NCBI RefSeq assembly: GCF_000243075.1 | Contig: NC_016745.1 | Span: forward strand, 2,125,001-2,189,000 | Direction of reading: 5' to 3' | Length of the DNA: 64,000 bases | Source: Oceanimonas sp. GK1 | GTDB lineage: Bacteria; Pseudomonadota; Gammaproteobacteria; Enterobacterales; Aeromonadaceae | Part shown: in pieces, positions 19,943 through 29,302 of the stretch | Layout: every line of letters starts with the position of its first letter | Position numbering within the stretch: the stretch's first letter is position 1 | Made by a program: the position numbers and the translations under genes | The notes under the pieces: model-generated | Databases searched by the model: none | Told to the model about the DNA's origin: nothing | Seen by the model: only the letters and a program-made list of their open reading frames with translations

Positions 19943-20580
19943 AATATGAACTGGTGATCTTTGACTGGGACGGCACCCTGATGGACTCGGTGGCGCGCAT
20001 TGTGTCCTGCATGCAGGCCGCAGCCAGCGACTGTGGTCAGCGGGTGCCCACCCCTGAGGCGGTGCGGCATATTATCGGGCTCAGCCTGTACAGGGCCTTC
20101 CCGGTGCTGTTCGGCGACTTGTCGCCCGCGGAAAGCGATGGTCTGTTGCAGGCTTATCGGCGTCATTATCTGGAGCTGAACACCACACCGTCGCCGCTGT
20201 TTGCCGGCGCTGCCGACACCCTGGCCGGGTTGCACCGGGGCGGGTACCGGCTGGCGGTGGCCACCGGCAAGGCGAGAGAGGGGCTGGATTCGGTACTGGC
20301 CGATACCGGCCTCGGGCATCTGTTTCACGCCCTGCGCGGCGCCGACCAGGCCCGCTCCAAGCCGGATCCGCTGATGCTGGCGCAGATCCTCGAAGAACTG
20401 CGGTTGGCGCCGTCGCAGGCGGTGATGGTGGGGGACTCCAGTTACGACTTGGCCATGGCCGAAGCCATCGGCATGGACCGTATCGGCGTTACCTACGGCG
20501 TGCACAGTCGCGATCAGCTCGGTGTGCACGGGCCGGTGGCGCTGATCGACGATATTCGCCATCTGCCCCAGTGGCTTTGA
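19939..20580 (+). CDS. HAD superfamily phosphatase (phosphoglycolate phosphatase-like)
   Basis: This is a 213-residue cytoplasmic HAD hydrolase of subfamily IA. Motif I is DWDGTLMDS (nucleophile and acid/base aspartates near the N terminus), motif II is the threonine in VATGKA, motif III the lysine in ARSKPDP, and motif IV is [12 protein letters not shown]. It overlaps rluC by 4 nt and is probably translated with it; the same neighbour pair is common in Vibrio and Aeromonas. The substrate is not predictable from sequence; phosphoglycolate or a nucleotide are possibilities. Confidence 0.9.
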   Translation: MKYELVIFDWDGTLMDSVARIVSCMQAAASDCGQRVPTPEAVRHIIGLSLYRAFPVLFGDLSPAESDGLLQAYRRHYLELNTTPSPLFAGAADTLAGLHRGGYRLAVATGKAREGLDSVLADTGLGHLFHALRGADQARSKPDPLMLAQILEELRLAPSQAVMVGDSSYDLAMAEAIGMDRIGVTYGVHSRDQLGVHGPVALIDDIRHLPQWL

Positions 20581-20593
20581 CTGCGTGAGGGGA

Positions 20594-20638
20594 GAGACGT
20601 TGGACGTGAAACGTAAGACGTCCAACGTTCAACGTCTC
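20594..20638. repeat. Nested inverted repeat between convergent genes
   Basis: ACGTTGGACGT (20597-20607) pairs perfectly with ACGTCCAACGT (20618-20628), and an outer GAGACGTT (20594-20601) pairs with AACGTCTC (20631-20638). The two pairings compete. There is no T-run, so termination would be atypical. Confidence 0.7.
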
Positions 20639-21215
20639 ACGGCACTTCCACCCCGAATTCTGTCAGCAGGTCGACCAGGGCGATCAGCGGCAGCCCCACC
20701 AGGCTGTTGGGATCTCGGCCGTCCATTCGTTCAAACAGGCTGATGCCGAGGCCTTCGCACTTAAAGGCGCCGGCACAGTCCAGGGCCGGTTCGCGGTCGA
20801 GATAGCGGTCAATTTGCGCGAGGGTCAGTGGGCGAAAGTCCACGTGAAAGGGCTCGACCAGGGACGCCCGCCGGCCCGAGGCAATGTCGTGCACGCACAG
20901 GCCGGTATAAAAGGAGACCCGTTTGCCGGCGGCGGCCTGCAATTGCCGGCGGGCGTTTTCCCGCGTGCCGGGTTTGCCCAGCAACTGATTGCCGTTTACG
21001 CACACCTGATCCGAGCCGATCACCAGCCCTTCCCGGTATTCCGCGGCCACCGCCGCCGCCTTGTGTTCGGCCAGTCGCAGGGCCAGCTGCTCACCGCTTT
21101 CGCCGGGACGGGGCCTTTCATCAATGTGCGGGCTGTGGCAGGCAAAGTCGAGCCCAAGGCGGGCCAGCAGGGCACGGCGGTAGGGAGACGAGGAGGCAAG
21201 AATCAGGGAAGGCAT
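20637..21215 (-). CDS. yceF: Maf-family nucleotide pyrophosphatase YceF (7-methyl-GTP type)
   Basis: Maf proteins hydrolyse non-canonical nucleoside triphosphates to the monophosphate. The YceF subgroup prefers 7-methyl-GTP. The 192 residues start MPSLILASSSPYRRALL, the conserved phosphate-binding loop, and include IGSDQVC (catalytic aspartate region) and AGAFKCEGLG. The subgroup call rests on sequence resemblance and on its position beside yceD-rpmF-plsX, as in E. coli. It is divergent from yceD and convergent with the HAD gene. Confidence 0.93.
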   Translation of the reverse strand: MPSLILASSSPYRRALLARLGLDFACHSPHIDERPRPGESGEQLALRLAEHKAAAVAAEYREGLVIGSDQVCVNGNQLLGKPGTRENARRQLQAAAGKRVSFYTGLCVHDIASGRRASLVEPFHVDFRPLTLAQIDRYLDREPALDCAGAFKCEGLGISLFERMDGRDPNSLVGLPLIALVDLLTEFGVEVP

Positions 21216-21311
21216 GAAGTGACCCGGTTAAAAGCATGTCTGGGGGCGATTCTAGCGCCGTGCCCGGCTGCTGACAAACGGCGGCGGGGCGCCGGTGGCG
21301 CCATTTTCCCT

Positions 21312-21338
21312 TTGACTCCGGTGAAGTGGCGCTATAAT
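21312..21338 (+). promoter_or_regulatory. Promoter of the yceD-rpmF-plsX-fab operon
   Basis: TTGACT (21312-21317) and a consensus TATAAT (21333-21338) are 15 bp apart. The expected start point, about 21345, is only about 5 nt before the yceD ATG at 21350, so the leader is extremely short. Confidence 0.7.
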
Positions 21339-21349
21339 ATGCGCGCCTT

Positions 21350-21871
21350 ATGGAAAAGGTAAAGTTGCCCATCAAGGTTGACCCCGTTCGCTGCGCCAAT
21401 AAACGCCTGGATTATCAGGGTGTTTTTGATGCAGCACTGATGCCCAGACTGGCGGAGTCAACCCAAGGTATCCATGGTGATATCGACGTCTCTCTGAGCT
21501 TTGGTACCGATGCCCAGGGGTTACGCCTGATGTCGGGTCATGCCCGTGCACAGGTCACCCTTCAGTGCCAGCGCTGTAATGAGCCGTTCGACACAACCAT
21601 AGAGTCCGAGTTTACGTACACGCCTTTGCGTGAAAATGCCGAGGCGCCGGAGCTGCCGGAAGCGTACGAGACGTTTGAGGCGGATGAATTCGGGGAAATC
21701 AATCTGGCTGAGACCATTGAGGATGAACTCATCCTTGCTTTGCCCCTGGTGCCTGCCCATGAAAATGAGCACTGTGCCGAAGGCAAGTACGATCTGAGCT
21801 ATGGCGACATTCCCGAAGCCGAAGAGCGTCCGAATCCTTTCGCGATTCTGGAAGAGCTGAAACGAAAGTAA
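21350..21871 (+). CDS. yceD: 23S rRNA accumulation protein YceD (DUF177)
   Basis: This small 173-residue protein (DUF177) is almost always encoded before rpmF and is reported to help accumulation of 23S rRNA. The N terminus MEKVKLPIKVDPVRCANKRL aligns with E. coli YceD, fixing the start at 21350. A CxxC (LQCQRCNEPF, about residues 74-77) and a later conserved cysteine near AHENEHC are visible. There is no ribosome-binding site between the promoter and the ATG. rpmF starts 21 nt after the stop. Confidence 0.94.
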   Translation: MEKVKLPIKVDPVRCANKRLDYQGVFDAALMPRLAESTQGIHGDIDVSLSFGTDAQGLRLMSGHARAQVTLQCQRCNEPFDTTIESEFTYTPLRENAEAPELPEAYETFEADEFGEINLAETIEDELILALPLVPAHENEHCAEGKYDLSYGDIPEAEERPNPFAILEELKRK

Positions 21872-21892
21872 CTGATTTAGGAGTTAGGTCAA

Positions 21893-22063
21893 ATGGCCGT
21901 ACAACAGAACCGTAAAACCCGTTCCAAGCGTGGTATGCGTCGTTCACACGATGCCCTGAGCACTGCCAACCTGTCTGTGGACCAGACCACCGGTGAAACT
22001 CATCGTCGTCACCACGTGACTGCCGATGGCTTCTACCGTGGCCAAAAGGTAATCGCCAAGTAA
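21893..22063 (+). CDS. rpmF: 50S ribosomal protein L32
   Basis: A 56-residue ribosomal protein, [14 protein letters not shown] at the N terminus and [10 protein letters not shown] at the C terminus. It is the small L32 of the large subunit. It lacks the zinc-binding cysteines of the C+ form, as is usual in gammaproteobacteria. A GGAG site lies about 10 nt upstream. It sits between yceD and plsX, the conserved link between ribosome and membrane-lipid genes. Confidence 0.98.
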   Translation: MAVQQNRKTRSKRGMRRSHDALSTANLSVDQTTGETHRRHHVTADGFYRGQKVIAK

Positions 22064-22073
22064 GGGTTGCCCT

Positions 22074-23084
22074 TTGCCGCAGCTGACCGTTGCGCTTGAT
22101 ATGATGGGGGGCGACTTTGGCCCTCCGGTTACAGTGCCTGCCGCCGCGCAGGCACTGTCGCTTTTACCCGATCTCAACCTGCATTTGTTCGGGTCCCGCG
22201 CGGCGCTGTCCCCCTGGCTTGATCGCTGTAACCTGAACGCTCATGAGCGGGTTCGGGTGCATTACTGTACCCAACAGGTGACCAACGAGCACAAGGCCGG
22301 CTTCGCCCTGCGCCACCTGACCGATTCCTCCATGCGCCAGGCCCTCGATGCCCTGGCTCGGGGCGAGGCCCAGGCCTGCGTCAGCGGCGGCAATACCGGC
22401 GCGCTGATGGCGCTGGCGGTGAAAGTGGTGCATACCCTGCCGGGGGTGGACCGGCCGGCCCTGATCACCCGTTTGCCGCAGACCGATGGCAGCCATGCCC
22501 TGTTGCTGGACGTGGGCGCCAATGTCTGTTGCGATGCCGGCCAGCTGACGCAGTTTGCCCTGATGGGGGATGCGGTGGCACGTCATGTGCTGGCGCAGCC
22601 AAACCCCAGAGTGGCGTTGCTGAACGTGGGCGCCGAAGCCAACAAGGGCAACGAGGCCGTGCGCCAGGCGGCCCGCCGCCTGAAAGCGCAGCCAGCGCTG
22701 AATTTTACCGGCTACATAGAAGGCAATGATCTTTTTTCCGGTACCGCCGACGTCATTGTCTGTGACGGTTTTGTCGGCAATGTGGCGCTGAAAACCAGTG
22801 AAGGGGTTGCCCGGTTGTTGCTGGGTGCGGGTAAAAAGCGGGGGTTCTGGTGGAAGCTGCTGGGTATCTGGCTGAAGCGGCGGCTTTCTCATCTGAACCC
22901 AGACCAGTATAATGGGGCCAGTCTGATAGGATTACGTTCCAGTGTGGTAAAAAGCCACGGGAGCGCAGGATCACCCGCCTTCTTGAATGCGATTCTGCAG
23001 GCCGTCGCCGAAACCGAGCATCAGCTGCCTGCGAAAATCGCGCATCTTTTTGATACTGCCCCTCAGGACAGTCACGCAAGATAA
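22074..23084 (+). CDS. plsX: Phosphate acyltransferase PlsX
   Basis: PlsX converts acyl-ACP and phosphate to acyl-phosphate for phospholipid synthesis, working at the cytoplasmic membrane surface. The 336-residue protein has the family N terminus [14 protein letters not shown] and a phosphotransacetylase-like fold. The start is read as TTG at 22074, 8 nt after an AAGG overlapping the rpmF stop; this puts the initiator where E. coli PlsX begins, and the only nearby in-frame ATGs fall inside the conserved DMMGGD motif. It lies 10 nt after rpmF and 5 nt before fabH. Confidence 0.95.
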   Translation: MPQLTVALDMMGGDFGPPVTVPAAAQALSLLPDLNLHLFGSRAALSPWLDRCNLNAHERVRVHYCTQQVTNEHKAGFALRHLTDSSMRQALDALARGEAQACVSGGNTGALMALAVKVVHTLPGVDRPALITRLPQTDGSHALLLDVGANVCCDAGQLTQFALMGDAVARHVLAQPNPRVALLNVGAEANKGNEAVRQAARRLKAQPALNFTGYIEGNDLFSGTADVIVCDGFVGNVALKTSEGVARLLLGAGKKRGFWWKLLGIWLKRRLSHLNPDQYNGASLIGLRSSVVKSHGSAGSPAFLNAILQAVAETEHQLPAKIAHLFDTAPQDSHAR

Positions 23085-23089
23085 CGCCT

Positions 23090-24049
23090 ATGAACAGTAA
23101 AATTTTGGGAACCGGCAGCTACCTGCCTCAGGATGTGCGTACCAACGCCGACCTGGAAAGAATGGTAGAAACCAGTGATCAGTGGATCGTGGAGCGTACC
23201 GGTATCCGCGAGCGCCGCATTGCCGGTGCCGAAGAAACCGTGGCCACCATGTCTTACGGCGCCGCCCTGCGGGCCCTGGATGCCGCCGGCATTGAAGCGC
23301 AGCAGCTCGACATGATAGTGCTGGCCACCACCAGTGGCGACAATGCCTTTCCGGCCGCCGCCTGTGAAGTGCAGGCCCTGCTCAAGGTCCCCGGCATTCC
23401 GGCCTTTGACATCGCCGCCGCCTGCGCCGGCTTCAGCTACGCCCTGAGCGTGGCCGATCAGTTTATCAAGAGCGGCCAGGCCCGCCACGTGCTGGTGATC
23501 GGCGCCGACGCCCTGTCGCGTATGTGCGACCCGGAAGACCGCTCCACCATTATTCTCTTTGGGGATGGTGCCGGTGCCGTGGTGCTGGGTGCCAGCGAAG
23601 AGCCGGGCATTCTGTCCACCCATCTGCATGCCGACGGCGCCTATGGCGAGCTGCTCAAGCTGCCCCATCGCCAGCGCGGTGTAACGGGCACCGAAATGGA
23701 TGCCTACATGCACATGAAGGGCAACGAAGTGTTCAAGGTGGCCGTAAGCCGCCTGAGCGACATCGTGACCCAGACCCTGGAGGCCAACGGCATCGACAAG
23801 TCGGAGCTCGACTGGCTGGTGCCCCACCAGGCCAACTACCGCATTATCAACGCCACCGCCCGCAAGCTGAACATGCCCATCGAGCGGGTCATTCTGACCC
23901 TCGACAAGCACGGCAATACCTCGGCGGCCAGTGTGCCCATCGCCCTGGACGAAGGGGTGCGTGACGGCCGCATTCAGCGTGGCCATCTGGTGCTGCTGGA
24001 AGCCTTTGGCGGCGGCTTTGCCTGGGGCTCGGCCCTGGTACGTTTTTAA
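23090..24049 (+). CDS. fabH: 3-oxoacyl-ACP synthase III
   Basis: FabH starts fatty-acid chains by condensing acetyl-CoA with malonyl-ACP. The 319 residues hold the catalytic triad in family motifs: cysteine in [11 protein letters not shown] (about 112), histidine in [10 protein letters not shown] (about 246) and asparagine in [10 protein letters not shown] (about 276). It begins 5 nt after plsX and is 11 nt ahead of fabD, so it is part of one operon. Confidence 0.97.
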   Translation: MNSKILGTGSYLPQDVRTNADLERMVETSDQWIVERTGIRERRIAGAEETVATMSYGAALRALDAAGIEAQQLDMIVLATTSGDNAFPAAACEVQALLKVPGIPAFDIAAACAGFSYALSVADQFIKSGQARHVLVIGADALSRMCDPEDRSTIILFGDGAGAVVLGASEEPGILSTHLHADGAYGELLKLPHRQRGVTGTEMDAYMHMKGNEVFKVAVSRLSDIVTQTLEANGIDKSELDWLVPHQANYRIINATARKLNMPIERVILTLDKHGNTSAASVPIALDEGVRDGRIQRGHLVLLEAFGGGFAWGSALVRF

Positions 24050-24060
24050 GAGGAACTTCA

Positions 24061-24999
24061 ATGTCTTTTGCCATTACTTTTCCCGGACAGGGATCCCAGG
24101 CGGTGGGCATGCTCGCGGGCGTGCTGGCCGACCACGACATCGTGAAACAGACCTTTGCCGAGGCGTCAGACGCCCTGGGCTACGATCTGGCCGCCCTGGT
24201 GCTGAACGGCCCGGCGGAAGAGCTGAACCAAACCTGGCGCACCCAGCCGGCGCTGCTGACGGCCTCCGTCGCCCTGTACCGCCTGTGGCAACAGCAGGGT
24301 GGGGCAGTGCCTGCGGTCATGGCCGGACACAGCCTGGGTGAATACTCCGCCCTGGTGTGTGCCGGTGTGCTGAGCCTGGCCGACGGCGTTAAGCTGGTGG
24401 AGCTGCGCGGCAAGCTGATGCAGGAAGCCGTGCCCGAAGGCACCGGCGCCATGTCCGCCATTATTGGCCTCGACAACGACACCATTATTGCCAACTGCGA
24501 AAAGGCCGCCGAAGGTGAGGTGGTGTCGGCGGTGAATTTCAACTCGCCGGGTCAGGTGGTGATCGCCGGCAACAAGGCCGCCGTGGAGCGCGCCAACGCC
24601 CTGATGAAGGAAAGCGGCGCCAAGCGCGCATTGCCCCTGCCGGTGAGCGTGCCTTCCCACTGCGCGCTGATGAAGCCCGCCGCCGATCGACTGGCCGAAA
24701 CCCTGAACACCATGAGCTTCAACGCGCCGGTCGTGCCCGTGCTCAATAACGTGGACGTGGCGGCCGAAACCAGCCCGGCCGCCATCAAGGACGCCCTGGT
24801 ACGCCAGCTTTACAGCCCGGTGCGCTGGACCGACACCGTGGAAACCATGGCGGAGCAGGGCGTGACCCTGGCACTGGAAGTGGGCCCGGGCAAGGTACTG
24901 ACCGGCCTGGCCAAGCGTATCGACAAGCGGGTAGAAGGCCTGGCGGTAAACGACGACGCCAGCCTGCAAGCGGCCCTGGCTGCCGTTAACGGTCTGTAA
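24061..24999 (+). CDS. fabD: Malonyl-CoA:ACP transacylase
   Basis: FabD loads malonate from CoA onto acyl carrier protein. The 312-residue protein has FPGQGSQAVGM at the N terminus and the nucleophile serine in AGHSLGEYSAL (about 92); the catalytic histidine lies in SVPSHCALM (about 200). A GAGG ribosome site precedes the ATG. It lies in order between fabH and fabG. Confidence 0.97.
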   Translation: MSFAITFPGQGSQAVGMLAGVLADHDIVKQTFAEASDALGYDLAALVLNGPAEELNQTWRTQPALLTASVALYRLWQQQGGAVPAVMAGHSLGEYSALVCAGVLSLADGVKLVELRGKLMQEAVPEGTGAMSAIIGLDNDTIIANCEKAAEGEVVSAVNFNSPGQVVIAGNKAAVERANALMKESGAKRALPLPVSVPSHCALMKPAADRLAETLNTMSFNAPVVPVLNNVDVAAETSPAAIKDALVRQLYSPVRWTDTVETMAEQGVTLALEVGPGKVLTGLAKRIDKRVEGLAVNDDASLQAALAAVNGL

Positions 25000-25020
25000 T
25001 TTCCGAGTAAAGGAGTGAAT

Positions 25021-25755
25021 ATGAGCTTTTCCGGTAAAGTAGTGCTGGTCACCGGGGCCAGCCGTGGCATCGGCCGGGCCACCGCCGAACTGTTTGCCGA
25101 GCGTGGCGCCACCGTCATCGGTACCGCCACCAGCGACAAGGGCGCCGAGGCGATCAGCGCCTACCTGGGCGACAAGGGCACCGGCCTGGTATTGAACGTG
25201 ACCGACGCCGCGTCCCTGGAAGCGACCCTGGCCACCATCAAGGAGCGGTTCGGCGACATCGACGTACTGGTCAACAACGCCGGCATCACCCGCGACAACC
25301 TGATGATGCGCATGAAGGACGAGGAGTGGCAGGACATTATCGACACCAACCTTACCTCCGTGTTCCGTTTGTCCAAGGCGGTACTGCGCTCCATGATGAA
25401 AAAGCGCTTTGGCCGCATTGTGACCATCGGCTCCGTGGTGGGCACCATGGGCAACGCCGGCCAGGCCAACTACGCGGCCGCCAAGGCGGGCCTGATCGGC
25501 TTCAGCAAGTCCCTGGGCCGGGAAGTGGCGTCCCGCGGCATTACCGTGAACGTGGTGGCCCCCGGTTTTATTGAAACCGACATGACGCGCGCATTGAATG
25601 ACGAGCAGCGAGCCGGTATCTTGTCACAGGTTCCGGCCCAGCGTCTGGGCGATCCCAAAGAGATTGCATCCGCCGTGGCCTTTTTGGCGTCGGATGAAGC
25701 CGGCTACATTACCGGCGAAACGCTGCACGTTAACGGCGGCATGTACATGGTGTGA
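25021..25755 (+). CDS. fabG: 3-oxoacyl-ACP reductase
   Basis: FabG reduces 3-oxoacyl-ACP with NADPH in fatty-acid elongation. The 244-residue short-chain dehydrogenase has the cofactor motif TGASRGIG (about 12-19), NNAG, the catalytic Ser in IGSVVG, and YAAAK (Tyr and Lys, about 151/155). The ATG at 25021 is preferred over a GTG at 25015 because AAGGAG (25010-25015) lies 5 nt before it. acpP follows after 158 bp with its own promoter. Confidence 0.97.
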   Translation: MSFSGKVVLVTGASRGIGRATAELFAERGATVIGTATSDKGAEAISAYLGDKGTGLVLNVTDAASLEATLATIKERFGDIDVLVNNAGITRDNLMMRMKDEEWQDIIDTNLTSVFRLSKAVLRSMMKKRFGRIVTIGSVVGTMGNAGQANYAAAKAGLIGFSKSLGREVASRGITVNVVAPGFIETDMTRALNDEQRAGILSQVPAQRLGDPKEIASAVAFLASDEAGYITGETLHVNGGMYMV

Positions 25756-25839
25756 TGAAAATCACCACAGTTGGCACCTGTTTGGCGGAAAATGCGGCAC
25801 TTTTCGTATGAATTCTGGTTAGACCAGCCCCAAACAGGC

Positions 25840-25867
25840 TTGCAAACGACGGTTATTTTTATACACT
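25840..25867 (+). promoter_or_regulatory. acpP promoter
   Basis: TTGCAA (25840-25845) and TACACT (25862-25867) are separated by 16 bp, about 46 bp before the acpP start. A separate strong promoter for acpP fits the high demand for acyl carrier protein. Confidence 0.6.
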
Positions 25868-25913
25868 ACCGCAACGACACGCACTTGCGTATTTCTAAAG
25901 GAAAATACTGGTC

Positions 25914-26150
25914 ATGAGCAACATCGAAGAACGCGTAAAGAAAATCATCGTAGAGCAACTGGGCGTTAAGGAAGAAGAAGTTAAATCCGAAGCTTCCTTC
26001 GTTGATGATCTGGGCGCGGATTCCCTGGACACCGTTGAACTGGTAATGGCTCTGGAAGAAGAGTTCGATACCGAGATTCCTGACGAAGAAGCGGAAAAAA
26101 TCACCACCGTTCAAGCCGCGATCGACTACATCAACGCTAACCAGGAATAA
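25914..26150 (+). CDS. acpP: Acyl carrier protein
   Basis: This 78-residue acidic four-helix protein carries growing acyl chains on a phosphopantetheine arm. The arm attaches to the serine in [11 protein letters not shown] (Ser37). The sequence [18 protein letters not shown] is the canonical enteric-type ACP N terminus. It has an AAAGGAAA ribosome site. A terminator lies between it and fabF, so most transcripts should end after acpP. Confidence 0.99.
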   Translation: MSNIEERVKKIIVEQLGVKEEEVKSEASFVDDLGADSLDTVELVMALEEEFDTEIPDEEAEKITTVQAAIDYINANQE

Positions 26151-26160
26151 CAAACCTGTA

Positions 26161-26191
26161 CCGGAGTGGCGCCCGCCACTTCGGTTTTTTT
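26161..26191 (+). terminator. Terminator/attenuator between acpP and fabF
   Basis: An 11-bp stem CCGGAGTGGCG / CGCCACTTCGG (one G-U pair) with a 2-nt loop is followed by seven T. It probably limits readthrough so that acpP mRNA exceeds fabF mRNA. Confidence 0.88.
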
Positions 26192-26221
26192 CTTGTTTAA
26201 ATCCCATTCGGAGGCGCTCCT

Positions 26222-27463
26222 GTGTCAAAACGCAGAGTCGTGGTGACTGGCCTCGGTATGCTATCTCCTGTCGGAAACTCGGTCGATGCCAGCTGGCAGG
26301 CCCTGCTGGCAGGTCAAAGTGGCATTACCAACATCGATCATTTTGATACTACCGATTACCCCACCAAGTTTGCCGGCCTGGTCAAGGATTTTGACCCGGA
26401 AGCGCATGGCATTGCCAAGAAAGAAGCCCGCAAGATGGATCTGTTTATTCAGTACGGCATTGCCGCTGGCCTGCAGGCCTTTGCGGACGCCGGACTGGAG
26501 ATCACGGAAGCCAATGCGGACCGGATTGGCGTGTCCATCGGCTCCGGCATTGGCGGACTCGGTCTGATCGAGCAGAACCATACCAGCCTGATGAACAGCG
26601 GCCCGCGCAAGCTGAGCCCGTTCTTCGTGCCGTCCACCATCATCAACATGGTGTCCGGCCATCTGTCGATCATGAAAGGCCTGCGCGGCCCCAACATCGC
26701 CGCCACCACTGCCTGTACCACCGGTACCCACAGCATTGGTCTGGCCGCGCGCATGATCGCCTACGGCGACGCCGACGCCATGCTGGCCGGCGGCACCGAA
26801 AAAGCCTCCACGCCCATGGGCATGGGGGGCTTTGCCGCCGCCCGCGCCCTGTCTACCCGCAACGACGCGCCGCAACAGGCCAGTCGCCCCTGGGACAAGG
26901 AGCGCGACGGCTTTGTACTGGGTGACGGCGCCGGTGTGGTGATGCTGGAAGAATACGAGCACGCCCTGGCCCGTGGCGCCACCATCTATGCGGAGCTGGT
27001 CGGCTTTGGCATGAGCGGCGACGCCCATCACATGACGGCGCCGCCCGACGACGGCAGCGGTGCCGCCGCCGCCATGGTCAACGCCCTGCGCGACGCCAAA
27101 CTGGATCCGGCCCTGGTGGGTTACATCAATGCCCACGGCACGTCCACGCCGCTGGGGGATGTGGCCGAGCTGAAGGCGGTGAAGAAGGTCTTTGGCGATC
27201 ATGCCGGCAAGCTGCTGGTGAGCTCCACCAAATCGATGACCGGTCACCTGCTCGGTGCCGCCGGTGCGGTGGAAGCCATCATTACCGTGCTGGCCCTGCG
27301 TGATCAAATTGCCCCGCCCACCATCAACCTGGACAACCCGGATGATGAGTGCGATCTGGATCTGGTACCGCACCAGGCCCGCAAGGCGGAGTTTGAGTAT
27401 GCCCTGTCCAACTCCTTCGGGTTTGGCGGCACCAATGGCTCATTGATCTTCAAACGCATATAA
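26222..27463 (+). CDS. fabF: 3-oxoacyl-ACP synthase II
   Basis: FabF elongates acyl-ACP by condensation with malonyl-ACP and is needed for temperature control of unsaturated fatty acids in E. coli. The 413 residues show the thiolase fold with catalytic Cys in [12 protein letters not shown] (about 163), His in [12 protein letters not shown] (about 304) and His in [12 protein letters not shown] (about 341). The start is GTG at 26222, with GGAGG about 9 nt upstream. A terminator separates it from pabC. Confidence 0.97.
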   Translation: MSKRRVVVTGLGMLSPVGNSVDASWQALLAGQSGITNIDHFDTTDYPTKFAGLVKDFDPEAHGIAKKEARKMDLFIQYGIAAGLQAFADAGLEITEANADRIGVSIGSGIGGLGLIEQNHTSLMNSGPRKLSPFFVPSTIINMVSGHLSIMKGLRGPNIAATTACTTGTHSIGLAARMIAYGDADAMLAGGTEKASTPMGMGGFAAARALSTRNDAPQQASRPWDKERDGFVLGDGAGVVMLEEYEHALARGATIYAELVGFGMSGDAHHMTAPPDDGSGAAAAMVNALRDAKLDPALVGYINAHGTSTPLGDVAELKAVKKVFGDHAGKLLVSSTKSMTGHLLGAAGAVEAIITVLALRDQIAPPTINLDNPDDECDLDLVPHQARKAEFEYALSNSFGFGGTNGSLIFKRI

Positions 27464-27482
27464 TGGCCCTTCGGCCAGAAAC

Positions 27483-27509
27483 AGCCCGGCCATGTGCCGG
27501 GCTTTTTTT
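27483..27509 (+). terminator. Terminator between fabF and pabC
   Basis: An 8-bp stem AGCCCGGC / GCCGGGCT with a CATGT loop is followed by a run of T. It ends 10 bp before the pabC start, so pabC depends on readthrough or on a promoter I did not identify. Confidence 0.85.
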
Positions 27510-27519
27510 ATCGGAACCC

Positions 27520-28311
27520 ATGCAGAACATACTTTATTCACAGGAGCCGGCACTGACCCGGGGCTGGCAACTGGGCGACGGCCATTTCACCACCATGCAC
27601 GCCCGGCGCGGCCGGGTACGGCTGTGGCCGCTGCACCGGGCCCGGCTGGTGGACGCCTGCCGCCGGCTGCACATGGCCGAGCCCGACTGGACGGCCATCG
27701 ACGCCGAACTGGCGGCGCTGCCGGACGAGGACGATCGCGTGGTGCGCCTGACGTTGTTGCGCGGCCCCGGTGGCCGGGGTTACGGTATTGCCGGCTGCGG
27801 CGATACCACGGTGGCGCTGAACCTGGCGCCCTTTCCCGCCCATTATGTGCACTGGCGTGAGCAGGGCATTGAACTTGGCCTGTGTGAAGGCCGCCTGGGC
27901 AGCTCACCCTTGCTGGCGGGGCTGAAGACCATCAACCGGCTGGAGCAGGTGCTGCTGAAGGCCGAACTTGAAAGCCGGAGCCTTGCCGAAGGCGTGGTAC
28001 TGAACGAGCAGGGCCGAGTGATGGAGGCGGTGACCGCCAACCTGTTCTGGCGCCAGGGCGAGACGGTCTTTACCCCGGTGCTTGCCACCGGCGGCGTGCA
28101 CGGCACCCTGCGGGCCTGGGTGATGCACGAGCTGGGTGCGCGGGTGCAGCAGGTCGGTGCTGAGCCCGAGGCCCTTTATCGCGCCGATGAAATCTGGCTG
28201 ACCAACGCCCTGATGGGCCTGGTGCCGGTGCACACCTTTGCCGGACGGCCACTGCCCGGGGACTATTCCATGACGAGAGCACTACAACACCGCTATGAGC
28301 AAATTGATTAA
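27520..28311 (+). CDS. pabC: 4-amino-4-deoxychorismate lyase
   Basis: PabC is a PLP enzyme that splits aminodeoxychorismate into p-aminobenzoate and pyruvate, completing the pathway started by PabB. The 263-residue fold-type IV aminotransferase-like protein has the PLP lysine in LKTINRLEQ (about 142) and EAVTANLFW near 175. The ATG at 27520 is used; the frame stays open back to 27463 but that part spans the terminator hairpin. It overlaps mltG by 17 nt, the usual pabC-mltG-tmk-holB order. Confidence 0.93.
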   Translation: MQNILYSQEPALTRGWQLGDGHFTTMHARRGRVRLWPLHRARLVDACRRLHMAEPDWTAIDAELAALPDEDDRVVRLTLLRGPGGRGYGIAGCGDTTVALNLAPFPAHYVHWREQGIELGLCEGRLGSSPLLAGLKTINRLEQVLLKAELESRSLAEGVVLNEQGRVMEAVTANLFWRQGETVFTPVLATGGVHGTLRAWVMHELGARVQQVGAEPEALYRADEIWLTNALMGLVPVHTFAGRPLPGDYSMTRALQHRYEQID

Positions 28312-29299
28312 GGGGCTGAAGGGCGCCGTGCTGGCGGCCACCCTGGCGGGCCTGGGGCTGGTCGGTTACGGCTACCACCAGTGGCAGAAGCTGGAAAACA
28401 TGACCATCACGCCCGGAGAGCACCCGCTGTTTGTGGTGCACCGAGGTGAAACCGCCCTGCAACTGACTGGCCGGCTCAGCCCCGGGCTGCCGGCCCTGCA
28501 CCGCAAGCTGTGGCTGAAACTGCACCCGGAGCTGGCGGCGGTGCGCCAGGGCACCTACAAGCTGGATGACAATACCTCCCTGCGTGAGGCCCTCACCAAA
28601 TTCGTGAACGGCGATATCTACCGGCTGAACGTGACCCTGGTGGAAGGCCTGCGCCTGTCCGACTGGCAGGCACGGCTGGCCGGTGCCGAATATCTGGAAC
28701 ATACCCTGGAGGGTGTCAGCGAAGCGGAGCTGGCCGAGCGGCTGGGGGTGGAGCACGACAAGCTGGAAGGCCTGTTCCTGCCCGAGACCTACAACTACAC
28801 TCCCGGTGACAGCGATCTGGATGTGCTGGCGCGGGCCTATGCCCATATGCAGGATTTTCTCAACGAGGCCTGGGAAGCGCGAGCCCCCAACCTGCCCATC
28901 AAGACCCCTTACGAGGCGCTGATTTTGGCGTCCATCATCGAAAAGGAAACCGGCATTGCCGAAGAGCGGCCGATGATCGCGTCCGTGTTTGTGAACCGGC
29001 TGCGCCGGGGCATGCGGCTGCAGACCGATCCCACCGTGATCTACGGCATGGGCGAGGACTATGACGGCAACATTCGCAAGCGGGATCTGCAGACCCACAC
29101 GCCCTACAACACCTATGTGATCGACGGTCTGCCGCCCACACCCATTGCCATGCCCAGCCAGGAGGCCATTCGCGCCGCCCTGAACCCGGCCGAGAGCAAG
29201 TATTACTATTTTGTGGCCATGGGCGAGGGACGCCATTACTTCTCCAAAAATCTGCGCGAGCACAACAACGCGGTGCGCCGCTACATTCTGAACAGGTAA
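28295..29299 (+). CDS. mltG: Endolytic murein transglycosylase MltG
   Basis: MltG cuts nascent peptidoglycan strands at the inner membrane and sets glycan length. The 334-residue protein has one N-terminal membrane segment (about 10-27), a LysM-like subdomain and the YceG catalytic domain. The catalytic glutamate lies in ASIIEKETG (about residue 218), with TDPTVIYG and the C-terminal YFVAMGEGRHYFS also typical. It overlaps pabC by 17 nt and ends 3 nt before tmk, which implies tight translational coupling. Confidence 0.95.
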   Translation: MSKLIKGLKGAVLAATLAGLGLVGYGYHQWQKLENMTITPGEHPLFVVHRGETALQLTGRLSPGLPALHRKLWLKLHPELAAVRQGTYKLDDNTSLREALTKFVNGDIYRLNVTLVEGLRLSDWQARLAGAEYLEHTLEGVSEAELAERLGVEHDKLEGLFLPETYNYTPGDSDLDVLARAYAHMQDFLNEAWEARAPNLPIKTPYEALILASIIEKETGIAEERPMIASVFVNRLRRGMRLQTDPTVIYGMGEDYDGNIRKRDLQTHTPYNTYVIDGLPPTPIAMPSQEAIRAALNPAESKYYYFVAMGEGRHYFSKNLREHNNAVRRYILNR

Positions 29300-29302
29300 G
29301 CC

